A DNA stretch of 64,000 bases, from positions 37,888 through 101,887 of the forward strand of contig NZ_VZII01000021.1 of NCBI RefSeq assembly GCF_009391885.1, in the 5' to 3' direction. How positions within the stretch are numbered: the stretch's first letter is position 1; the number at the start of each line of letters is the position of its first letter. The DNA comes from Pseudomonas sp. MN1F (GTDB taxonomy: Bacteria > Pseudomonadota > Gammaproteobacteria > Pseudomonadales > Pseudomonadaceae). The notes under the pieces are model-generated. The model was given only the letters and a program-made list of their open reading frames with translations. It had not been told where the DNA came from and did not search any database. Made by a program: the position numbers and the translations under genes. Of the stretch, positions 1 to 7,339 are shown piece by piece.

Positions 1-52
1 GCTGCGGGCCGTCGGTGCCCAGCGGCAGGCGCCAGAAGAATTCGGTGGTCAT
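1..52 (-). CDS. LLM-class flavin monooxygenase, N-terminus only (cut by window edge)
   Basis: Only the first 17 codons lie in the window (start codon at 50-52, minus strand). They read MTTEFFWRLPLGTDGPQ, a beginning common in SsuD/SfnG-type luciferase-like monooxygenases. A strong AGGAG ribosome site sits just upstream of the ATG. The gene is 215 bases downstream of the ABC exporter genes on the same strand, so it may be the fourth gene of the leftward operon that begins at 5165. The gap is long enough that a separate promoter cannot be excluded. The family guess rests on a short N-terminus and on the sulfur-metabolism neighbourhood. Confidence 0.6.
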   Translation of the reverse strand, partial: MTTEFFWRLPLGTDGPQ

Positions 53-267
53 GGGGGCTCCTGAAGGGGGAGGGTGTGGGATGGCGAGGGTGCTGCAACC
101 GCTGTGCCATGCGGCGCCGGGGCCTGTGGCGCGGGGGGTTGCGTTGCCAGAGAAGGTCGAGGTGCTGCTGTGGCAGCAATCGGGCAGCAGTGGATGCTGG
201 AAGAGCAGCATGGGCATGCCCGGCCGTTACCCGGGCGTGCCCGCGTAGCGGCCGACGAAATCATGCG

Positions 268-2118
268 TCAGGCCGGCATGACGTCTGGCAGGACCTCACC
301 TGCACTGCGCAGGTAAGCCTCATGCAAGGCCGCGTAAGCCCCGTTCCTGCCGAGCAGCTCGGCATGCGCGCCTTGTTCGACCACGCGCCCGCGGCTGATC
401 ACGGCAATCCGGTCGGCGTCGCGAATGGTTGCCAGGCGATGGGCGATGATGATTGCCGTGCGCCCCTGGCACAGCCGGCGCAGGGCTTGCTGGATGCGTC
501 GCTCGGTGTGCACGTCCACCGCCGAGGTGGCTTCGTCCAGCACCAGTACCGCAGGGTCGGCCAGGTAGGCGCGCACCAGGCACACCAGTTGCCGCTGGCC
601 GTGGCTCAAGTGTGCGCCAAGCGGGCCGACTTCGCTGTGGTAACCCTGCGGCAGGCGTTCGAGCACTTCGTCGGCCCCCAGCTCGCGCGCCGCCGCCACC
701 AGCCGGGCATCGTCGGCATCCGGCGCGACCAGGCGCAGGTTGTCGAGGATGCTGCCGCTGAACAGCACGTTGTCCTGCAGCACCACGCCGACGTTGCGCC
801 GCAGGTCGTGCTGGGCCAGTTCGCGCAGGTCGATGCCGTCCAGCTTCACTGCGCCATGCTGTACCTCGTAGAAGCGCGTCAGCAGCTGTACCAAGGTACT
901 TTTGCCATGCCCGGAGGGGCCCACCAGGGCCAGCACTTCGCCGGCCTGGATGTGCAGGTCCAGCCGGTCGATCACTGGCCGTGAGCCGTTCGCGGCATAC
1001 GAGAAACCGACCTGTTCGAAGTCTACCTTGCCTTGGGCTCTGGCCAGCGGGCGCGGCGTTGGCGGGTCGAGCACCTGCGCACGGGTGTCGAGCAGCAGGA
1101 AGATCCGCTGCGCCGAGGCGCTGCCGGTAGCGTAGCGCTCGAACAGGTCCGACAGCTCCTGCAAAGGCCCGAGGAACAGGAGCACATAGAACAGGCTCTC
1201 TGCCACCTGGCCGACACTGACGTTGTCTTCGGCCAGGCCATAGCCCCCCACCAGTAACAGCACCGCCATGCCCGCCGTGCTCAGCAGCGCGGTGAACGGC
1301 GCGAACCAGCCGGCACGCAGGCTGCCGCGGATCAGTGCCTGGTTGAAGTCCTCCAGCAGGCCCTGGTAGCGCACCTGGTTGGCATGCTCCTGGCCACACT
1401 GCTGGATCAGGCGCACACCACTGACGCTCTCCACCAGGTGCGCGGTGAAGCGGCTGCGCTGTTCGGCAACCTTGGCCCAGTTGCGCTGGGAAACCCGCTT
1501 GAAACGCCAGGTGGCGATGGCCAGCAGCGGCACCGTGGCGGCCAGGCTGCAGAAGAAGGCGGGCTCGATTCGCCACAGCATCAGCGCCGCCAGGCCACAG
1601 CGCAGCAGTGCTCCGAGCAGCTCCGGCGGGCCCTGCACGAGCAATGGCTCGAGTGCATCCACATCACGGTCGGCGCGCGCGATGATGCGCCCGGCGCGGG
1701 TCTGGTCGAAGTAGCTCACCGACAGTGCCTGGACGTGGGCGAACACCTTGACCCGCAAGTCGTTGAGCACGCCAATGGCAGCGCCCCCGGCAATCCACTG
1801 CGACACCCCGGCGAGCATGAAGCGCCCCAGCCAGCTGGCTGCCAGGCCCAGGCTCAGCCACAGCACCAGGCGCTCGTCCAGCAGCCAGTGCCCGCCATCG
1901 GCCACCAGGCCCTTGTCGAGCAACTCGCGGACGAACCAGGGCCGCAGGAACACGGTAAGCACCAACAGCAGCTCGATGCCGATGACGGCCAGGATCTGCC
2001 GACGAATCGGCCGCAACAACGGCAGCAGGCGGTGGAACATGCCGCGGTCCAGCGCCTGGCGGGCCAGGTGCTGTTCGATCTCGATATCGCTGGGGGTCTT
2101 GTTGCGCGTGTCAGTCAT
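268..2118 (-). CDS. ABC exporter subunit, catalytic half (permease fused to ATPase)
   Basis: This 616-aa protein has an N-terminal six-helix exporter domain and a C-terminal nucleotide-binding domain. Walker A reads GPSGHGKST, Walker B ends in LDEATSAVD (527-535) with the catalytic Glu529, and the switch histidine is present in IAHRLAT. The signature motif is LSHGQ (504-508) instead of LSGGQ. The ATG at 2118 overlaps the end of the upstream ABC gene by 8 bases, indicating translational coupling. The partner has lost its own catalytic Glu and switch His, so the two most likely form a heterodimer in which this subunit supplies the functional Walker B and the faulty signature. The substrate is unknown; the operon suggests something linked to organosulfur use. 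Confidence 0.87.
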   Translation of the reverse strand: MTDTRNKTPSDIEIEQHLARQALDRGMFHRLLPLLRPIRRQILAVIGIELLLVLTVFLRPWFVRELLDKGLVADGGHWLLDERLVLWLSLGLAASWLGRFMLAGVSQWIAGGAAIGVLNDLRVKVFAHVQALSVSYFDQTRAGRIIARADRDVDALEPLLVQGPPELLGALLRCGLAALMLWRIEPAFFCSLAATVPLLAIATWRFKRVSQRNWAKVAEQRSRFTAHLVESVSGVRLIQQCGQEHANQVRYQGLLEDFNQALIRGSLRAGWFAPFTALLSTAGMAVLLLVGGYGLAEDNVSVGQVAESLFYVLLFLGPLQELSDLFERYATGSASAQRIFLLLDTRAQVLDPPTPRPLARAQGKVDFEQVGFSYAANGSRPVIDRLDLHIQAGEVLALVGPSGHGKSTLVQLLTRFYEVQHGAVKLDGIDLRELAQHDLRRNVGVVLQDNVLFSGSILDNLRLVAPDADDARLVAAARELGADEVLERLPQGYHSEVGPLGAHLSHGQRQLVCLVRAYLADPAVLVLDEATSAVDVHTERRIQQALRRLCQGRTAIIIAHRLATIRDADRIAVISRGRVVEQGAHAELLGRNGAYAALHEAYLRSAGEVLPDVMPA

Positions 2119-3886
2119 GGTCGATCCCCAGCAGGTCACGGTAGTGTGCGTTGTTGGCGCTCAGCTCGGCATGGCTGCCGCTGGCGCTGATGCGCCCGTT
2201 CGCCAGCATCAGCACGCGATCGGCCAACAGCAGCGTCGACAGGCGGCTGCTGATCAGCAGCAGGGTCGGGCCGTGGCCAGTGTCGCCACGCAGGCGCCGG
2301 ATATTGTCCAGCACACGGCGCTCGCTCAATGCGTCCAGCGCACTGGTGGCGTCGTCCAGGCAGAGGATGTCCGGCGCCGCCAGCAGCGCACGGGCCAGGC
2401 ACAGGCGCTGGCGCTGGCCGCCGGACAGGGTCACGCCACGGTCGCCCAATGGGGTATCCAGGCCATGGGGCAGGCGTTCGAGCACGTCCTCGGCGGCGGC
2501 CAGGCGCAGGCCCTCATGCAATTGCGCCGTGCTGGCCTGCGGCGCCGCCAGGCGCAGGTTGCTGGCCAGGCTGTCGGAGAACAGAAAGGTCTCTTGCGCC
2601 AGCACCTGCACCCTGCGGCGCAGTTCGGCGAGGTCCAGGCCGCGCACATCGTGCCAACCGGCAGCGTCGCTGCCGACCAGCACAGCGCCGTGCTGCACAT
2701 CGGCCAGGCGCGGCAGCAAGCTGGCGAGCAGGCTCTTGCCGGTGCCGGTGGCGCCGACCAGGGCGACGACTTCACCCGGCTGCAGGGTCAGCGAACAGTC
2801 CTGCAGAATGTCGCGACCGCCTTCCACCGCGCCGATTCGCACCTGTTGCAGCTTCAGCCCCAGCGGCCCGGCCGGCAGCGGGACAGGGCCACTGACAATT
2901 GCCGGGCGTTCGTCGAGCAGTTGCCAGATGCGCTCGGCGCTGGCGCGGGCGTCGGCGAAGGTCTGCATGACCCGGCCTATGCCCTCGATCCGAAACACCA
3001 GGGTGGTGGCCACCAGCAGCGAGGTGACCAGCTCACCGATGCCCAGCGCGCCCGCTGCCACCCGGTGGGCGCCATAGAACAGAATCCACACGTGCCCGAG
3101 CGCGACCACCGCCTGCGGCAGCGGAATACGTGAGCTGGCGTAGCCCAGGGCGGCGCGGGCATGCCCGGTGAACACGCCAACCTGGCTGGCGAAGCGCTCG
3201 ATGCGTTGCTGCTCCAGGCCGAACGCCTTGATCACCCGCACCCCGCCGATGCCTTCGGCCAGGTCCTGGCTGACCTGGTCATAGGCGGCACCCACCGCAC
3301 GGTCGAGGCTGACCAGGCGATCGGTCTGGACCACGAACAGCCACAGGCCGACAGCGGTCAGCAACAGCGGCACCAGCCCCAGCAGCGCGTCGTACCAGCA
3401 CAGCAGGCCGACGGCGGCCATTACCACCAGCGGGGTTTCGATGATCTGCCGCCAGAAGGTGATGAGCGCGTCGCGTACCTTGTCGGCATCGCGGGTGGTG
3501 CGGGTCACCAGCTCACCCATGCCGTGGCGCCAGTGGTAGCCCAGATGCAGGCGCTGCACCTGGGTCAGGATGCGCGCCCGCAGGCGCGTGAGCAGGGCCT
3601 GGCTGAGCACCAGTGACAGCACCGCCGCCGCGTATTGCAGCAGGCCGCGGCCCAGGGCGATGGCCAGCAGCAGCCACAGCCAGTGCCAGGCCAGGGTGGC
3701 ATCGAGGTTGCCGTCCGCCATCCGCATCACGGCGCGGCCGCTGCTGACATCGTTGACCGCATGGCCGATCAGCCACTGTTGCCAGACCAGGCCCAGGTTG
3801 CCAGCGATGTACAAAAAGGTGACGAGTGCGAAGCGCCAGGGCATTTCACGGTAGATGGCCAAGGCGCGCAGGAGGGGGTGGTTCAT
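2111..3886 (-). CDS. ABC exporter subunit with degenerate ATP site
   Basis: This 591-aa protein has a transmembrane exporter domain followed by an ATPase. The start chosen is the ATG at 3886 (MNHPLL); the frame stays open further upstream but only over the intergenic hairpin. Walker A GATGTGKS and signature LSGGQ (487-491) are normal. Walker B reads LDDATSALD (510-518) with Asp512 in place of the catalytic Glu, and the switch-loop histidine is replaced by Ser547 in ISSRLST. In heterodimeric exporters such as TAP1/TAP2 and TM287/288, one partner carries such substitutions and the other has an abnormal signature motif, as here. It lies 46 bases after the DszC-like gene on the same strand. Confidence 0.87.
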   Translation of the reverse strand: MNHPLLRALAIYREMPWRFALVTFLYIAGNLGLVWQQWLIGHAVNDVSSGRAVMRMADGNLDATLAWHWLWLLLAIALGRGLLQYAAAVLSLVLSQALLTRLRARILTQVQRLHLGYHWRHGMGELVTRTTRDADKVRDALITFWRQIIETPLVVMAAVGLLCWYDALLGLVPLLLTAVGLWLFVVQTDRLVSLDRAVGAAYDQVSQDLAEGIGGVRVIKAFGLEQQRIERFASQVGVFTGHARAALGYASSRIPLPQAVVALGHVWILFYGAHRVAAGALGIGELVTSLLVATTLVFRIEGIGRVMQTFADARASAERIWQLLDERPAIVSGPVPLPAGPLGLKLQQVRIGAVEGGRDILQDCSLTLQPGEVVALVGATGTGKSLLASLLPRLADVQHGAVLVGSDAAGWHDVRGLDLAELRRRVQVLAQETFLFSDSLASNLRLAAPQASTAQLHEGLRLAAAEDVLERLPHGLDTPLGDRGVTLSGGQRQRLCLARALLAAPDILCLDDATSALDALSERRVLDNIRRLRGDTGHGPTLLLISSRLSTLLLADRVLMLANGRISASGSHAELSANNAHYRDLLGIDHD

Positions 3887-3902
3887 GTAGAGACTCGGTA
3901 CC

Positions 3903-3921
3903 GGGGCCGCATGGCGGCCCC
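3903..3921. other. Intercistronic hairpin
   Basis: GGGGCCGC and GCGGCCCC form a perfect 8-bp stem around an ATG triloop, in the 46-base gap between the DszC-like gene and the ABC genes. No T-run follows on the minus strand. It looks more like an attenuator or mRNA-stabilising hairpin than a strong terminator. Confidence 0.5.
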
Positions 3922-3932
3922 TTGCATGGGGG

Positions 3933-5165
3933 TTAGCGGCGCGTCGCGCCCTGGGCTTCCTTGGCGTTGAGCACGGCGGTGTACTCGCCCGGGTCGGCAC
4001 CGTTGAGGTAGTAGTTGCCGACGTTGTGCAGGCGCCAGCGGATCGGGTCATGGGTGGTGTGCACGCGGGCGTTGCGCCAGAAGCGGTCGAGGTTCCATTT
4101 GCTCAACGAGGCGCTGGCCCCGAGCAACGAGAACAGGTCGCTGGAAATCTTCAGCGAGGCGGCGTCGGAATGCGCGCGGGCGGTGGCCACGGAAAGAATC
4201 AGCTCGTCCTGCAGCGCCTTGTCCTCCGGGTCACGCTCATGTGCGTCGAACACGCGCGCGGCATCGCGCAGCAGCGATTCGGCGCCGCGCAGGGCCACGG
4301 CGTACTCGCCGATCTGGCGAATCACATGGGGCTCGTCACTGGCGCGGTCGACGCCGCTTTCCACCCAGGCGCGGGCGTGTTCACGCAGGTAATCAATGCC
4401 GGCCTGCAACGCGCCGGCGGCGATGCCGGTGTCAATGGCGGCGTGAAGGATCTGCGGGAAGGTCAGCCCGGTGCGTTTCATCGGGCCGCTGCGGCGCGAC
4501 AGGTAGCGTTCATCGAGGACGATGTCGTCGAATTTGACGGTGCCGCTCACCGAGTTCTGCTGGCCGAAGGCTTCCCAGTCGTCGACCAGCGTCAGCCCAG
4601 GTGTGTCACGGTGCAGCAACACGCCGACGCCACCGTCTTCACTGGCGGCGGTCAGCGAGATCCAGTCGGCCAGGTAAGCGCCGGTGGAGTAGAACTTGCT
4701 GCCATTGAGCACCAGCTTGCCATCGGCGCGGCGCTCGACGCGGGTCTTGAGGGCGAATTTGTTCTTGCCACCGACCTCGGCCAGGGCATTGCCCAGGCGC
4801 TTGCCGGCGAGCACGTCGGCGATCAGGCGGTCGCGAACGTCATCGGCATAACCGCTGAAGATGCCGCGCAGCATCACATTGTGGATCTGCAGCAACTGGC
4901 CGACGCCGCCGTCGGCGATGGAGATCAGGCGCACGGTTTCGACGATGGTCTGCACCGAGGCGCCGAGGCCGCCGAATGCGGCCGGCACACCGATGGCGGT
5001 GAGGCCGCTGCTCGACAGCAGTTCGGCCTGGCGGCGAGGCAGTTGGCCGTTGTTGCCGGGGTCGGCGGCGATCAGGGCGATTTGCGCGGCGACCTCGCGG
5101 GCGGCGGCGATGGCATCGGCTTCGCTGTTCAGGCGGTGGGAAGGGTTGGGTTCGATGGCGCTCAT
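3933..5165 (-). CDS. Acyl-CoA dehydrogenase-like flavin oxidoreductase, DszC/SfnB type
   Basis: This 410-aa protein has the acyl-CoA dehydrogenase fold: an N-terminal helical domain, a middle beta domain around DDWEAFGQQNSVSGTV, and a C-terminal helical bundle ending near HDPIRWRLHNVGNYYL. Members related to DszC use reduced flavin from a partner reductase to oxygenate sulfur compounds instead of dehydrogenating acyl-CoAs. The HxHDPxRW tail is shared with the SfnB-type protein at 59805-61028. The ATG at 5165 was chosen because longer versions run through the promoter. It is first in the leftward operon, behind a sigma-54 promoter at 5219-5234. The substrate (sulfone, sulfide or sulfonate) cannot be read from sequence. 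Confidence 0.82.
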   Translation of the reverse strand: MSAIEPNPSHRLNSEADAIAAAREVAAQIALIAADPGNNGQLPRRQAELLSSSGLTAIGVPAAFGGLGASVQTIVETVRLISIADGGVGQLLQIHNVMLRGIFSGYADDVRDRLIADVLAGKRLGNALAEVGGKNKFALKTRVERRADGKLVLNGSKFYSTGAYLADWISLTAASEDGGVGVLLHRDTPGLTLVDDWEAFGQQNSVSGTVKFDDIVLDERYLSRRSGPMKRTGLTFPQILHAAIDTGIAAGALQAGIDYLREHARAWVESGVDRASDEPHVIRQIGEYAVALRGAESLLRDAARVFDAHERDPEDKALQDELILSVATARAHSDAASLKISSDLFSLLGASASLSKWNLDRFWRNARVHTTHDPIRWRLHNVGNYYLNGADPGEYTAVLNAKEAQGATRR

Positions 5166-5218
5166 GAGGGGTCTCGAAGGTTGTCTGGAAAGGCCAGGGC
5201 GTTTGCCTGTGAGCCTTG

Positions 5219-5234
5219 AGCAAGTTCTTTGCCA
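5219..5234 (-). promoter_or_regulatory. Sigma-54 (-24/-12) promoter of the leftward operon
   Basis: On the minus strand the site reads TGGCAAAGAACTTGCT, with the invariant GG and GC separated by exactly 10 bases (consensus TGGCACR-N4-TTGCW). Transcription would begin near 5207, giving a leader of about 42 bases before the ATG at 5165. An sfnR-like sigma-54 activator gene lies at 23055. Confidence 0.8.
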
Positions 5235-5408
5235 TCGCCCGCAATCCCTCATGGCACAAGGCCTCGGCCTTGACACTGCTGCTCGGGCAACAGCGGCCGG
5301 CAGGTGCTGTGCTGATCTGGCAGCACCCGGCCCGCAATCCTGCTCCCAGCCCAGCAGTCGGCGCCCGGCCGCCGCCGCCTTATCCCGTGAATCAAGGCCT
5401 CCAGCGGT

Positions 5409-5424
5409 TGGCACGCACACTGCA
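5409..5424 (+). promoter_or_regulatory. Sigma-54 (-24/-12) promoter of the rightward operon
   Basis: The site reads TGGCACGCACACTGCA: a perfect TGGCACG at -24, GG-N10-GC spacing, and CTGCA at -12. The start would be near 5435, with AAGGAG and the ATG at 5459 downstream. It diverges from the minus-strand site at 5219-5234. The DNA between them (about 175 bases) is the obvious place for shared activator sites. Confidence 0.88.
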
Positions 5425-5458
5425 ACAGGGCCAGGACGACGCCCCAAGGAGCCACGCC

Positions 5459-6514
5459 ATGACCCTCGCTACCCCCATCCCGCCTGCGGACGACATTGCC
5501 ACCCTCGACCGCATCTGGTTCACCCGCTGCCCGGTCCCCACCGCCTCGGGCATCGCCTACAAGCTCGGCTGGCTGGACGAAGAGTTCGCCCGCGACGGCC
5601 TGCCCGTCTCGACCCTGCAGGAGGCCCGCCAGCTGGGCCATCATCACTACGATCATCAGCTCCCGGGGCTGTTTCGCGAAGGCGGCAATGTCCCGGCCCT
5701 GGCCGCCCGTGCCGCAGGTTCGCCGAGCCGCCTGATCGGTCTGACCTGGATCGAGGAATGGCAGACCATCCTGGTTCGCCCGGACTCGAACATCCGCAGT
5801 GCCGCCGACCTGCGCGGTAAGCGCCTGGCCCTGCCAGCGTGGGGCGACAGCCGCCCTGGCAGCATCGCCCGGGCCATGAGCCTGCAGGGCTACAAGGGCG
5901 CGCTGGCCTCGGCTGGGCTGCACCTGGACGACGTGCAACTGGTGGAGGTGGCATTGCTCGACCAGGCCGACGCAAGTACCCCGCAGCTGGGCCTGCAGCG
6001 CCTGTGGTCGGGGCTCGATTACCTGGCACGCGGCGAGGTGGATGCCGTCTACGTCAAAGGCGCTGCGGCGGCCGATGCGGCACGCCGCCTGGGCCTGGTG
6101 GTGGGGGTCGATCTCGACCTGCTGCCCGACCCAAGCCAGCGCATCAACAACGGCACGCCCCGGCCGATCACCGTGCACCAGAGCCTGGTCGACAACCATT
6201 ACGAGCTGGTGGTGCGCTTCCTCGCCCAGACCCTGCGTGCTGCCGAGTGGGCCGCCGGTAACCGCGAGGCGCTCAATCGCTTCCTTGAAGACGAGACCCG
6301 CGCCGGCAGCCAGGGCGTGGCCGAGGCCTACCGCGGCGAGTACCACACCACCTTGGCACCGGACCTTTCTGCACAGCGCCTGGATTTCCTAGGCAAGCAA
6401 AAGACCTTCCTGTACCTGCACGGCTTCCTGGAAGGCGATTTCGATATCGCCGAATGGGTCGATCCGCGCCCCCTGCAAGCTGCCCGACAACTGCTGGCCC
6501 AGCGCCGCGCCTGA
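5459..6514 (+). CDS. DszB-like sulfinate desulfinase (binding-protein fold, no signal peptide)
   Basis: This 351-aa protein has the fold of SsuA-type binding proteins but begins MTLATPIPPADD with no signal peptide, so it should be cytoplasmic. It resembles DszB, the 2'-hydroxybiphenyl-2-sulfinate desulfinase of Rhodococcus (365 aa). The DszB nucleophile region NCPVPNA is matched by RCPVPTA with Cys24. DszB His60 is matched by His61 in HHHYD, and Arg70-x-Gly-Gly73 by Arg73-Glu-Gly75-Gly76 in LFREGGNVP. It would release sulfite from an organic sulfinate. An AAGGAG ribosome site precedes the ATG. It is first in an operon with an LLM and an ABC importer, behind a sigma-54 promoter. Automatic annotation may call it an ABC substrate-binding protein. 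The physiological sulfinate is unknown. Confidence 0.8.
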   Translation: MTLATPIPPADDIATLDRIWFTRCPVPTASGIAYKLGWLDEEFARDGLPVSTLQEARQLGHHHYDHQLPGLFREGGNVPALAARAAGSPSRLIGLTWIEEWQTILVRPDSNIRSAADLRGKRLALPAWGDSRPGSIARAMSLQGYKGALASAGLHLDDVQLVEVALLDQADASTPQLGLQRLWSGLDYLARGEVDAVYVKGAAAADAARRLGLVVGVDLDLLPDPSQRINNGTPRPITVHQSLVDNHYELVVRFLAQTLRAAEWAAGNREALNRFLEDETRAGSQGVAEAYRGEYHTTLAPDLSAQRLDFLGKQKTFLYLHGFLEGDFDIAEWVDPRPLQAARQLLAQRRA

Positions 6515-6535
6515 CCCCGTATCCGGAGAATCGAC

Positions 6536-7267
6536 ATGACCGTACTGATCAACGAACGCCCCGTCACCGCCGAACTGCAAACCTTCATCGACCAGGTGGT
6601 CGCCGAGGCCGAGGCCGCTTTCACCGTATTCCGCGAAACCAACACCATCACCGCCAACGGCACCGTGGGCTTCATCGAGCGCTTGCCGGGCGAGGAGTTG
6701 CTGGTGTCGGTGAACTACGGTGGCCCATGGAACCAGCGCAAGCCGCTGCAGGCCACCGTCACCGACTTTGCCGGCAACGTCATCGTCGGCAAGGGCAAGG
6801 GCGGGTTGGGGCGTTACACCAAGCTGTTCCAGACCCACGCCGACGTCACCACCGTGTCCCATGTGCACAGCCCGTACCTTGGCGCCTGGGCCCAGACCCA
6901 CCGCACCTTGCCGTTCCACTATGTGCCGGTGCAGCGCTACCAGCTGGCCCGCGAACTGCCGGTGTACATCGATCGCCGGCAGGCAGAAGTGGACTTCATC
7001 CTGGAAAAGATCGCCGAAAACCCGTTCAACCTGGCGATTCTCGAAGCCAATGGCGGCTCCACCGTGTGGGGCAAGCAGGGCCTGCGTGCCACTGCCGAGT
7101 TCATCCTGCTGCTGGAGGAGGGCGCGCAGATCCAGCTGCTTGCCGATGCCCTCGGTGGCTCGCGGCCCTACGGCCCGGGGGTGCTCACCCAGCAATGGAA
7201 GATGAGCGGTCTGTACGAGCGGGCGACCGAGCTGGGCCTGGTGCCCGGCAGCGACCGGCGCAGCTGA
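6536..7267 (+). CDS. Class II aldolase/adducin-family protein
   Basis: This 243-aa protein resembles the class II aldolase/adducin fold. The metal-binding HxH lies in VSHVHSPYLG (His109, His111), with another histidine pair region near LPFHYVP (about 125-131). Relatives cleave or epimerise sugar phosphates, or decarboxylate, using a divalent metal. It starts 21 bases after the desulfinase gene with a GGAGAA ribosome site, so it belongs to the same operon. Its job in sulfur acquisition is not evident. It could process the carbon skeleton left after desulfonation, such as an aldehyde or hydroxy acid; that is inference. Confidence 0.78.
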   Translation: MTVLINERPVTAELQTFIDQVVAEAEAAFTVFRETNTITANGTVGFIERLPGEELLVSVNYGGPWNQRKPLQATVTDFAGNVIVGKGKGGLGRYTKLFQTHADVTTVSHVHSPYLGAWAQTHRTLPFHYVPVQRYQLARELPVYIDRRQAEVDFILEKIAENPFNLAILEANGGSTVWGKQGLRATAEFILLLEEGAQIQLLADALGGSRPYGPGVLTQQWKMSGLYERATELGLVPGSDRRS

Positions 7268-7274
7268 TTCGGTT

Positions 7275-7297
7275 TGCGGGGCGCAACGCGCCCCGCA
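7275..7297. other. Intercistronic hairpin
   Basis: TGCGGGGCGC and GCGCCCCGCA form a perfect 10-bp stem with an AAC triloop, between the aldolase-like gene and the following monooxygenase. No T-run follows. It may set relative expression within the operon. Confidence 0.55.
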
Positions 7298-7339
7298 GGC
7301 CTGCTGGCCAACCTCTCATCCAACGCAAGGACCCCCCAC

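Noticed and set aside
5252..5267. TGGCACAAGG on the plus strand as a further sigma-54 promoter
   Set aside because: There is no GC at the required 10-base distance from GG.
5459..6514. Reading this product as a periplasmic ABC binding protein
   Set aside because: No signal peptide is present, and the Cys/His/Arg residues match DszB; the operon already has its own lipoprotein binding protein.
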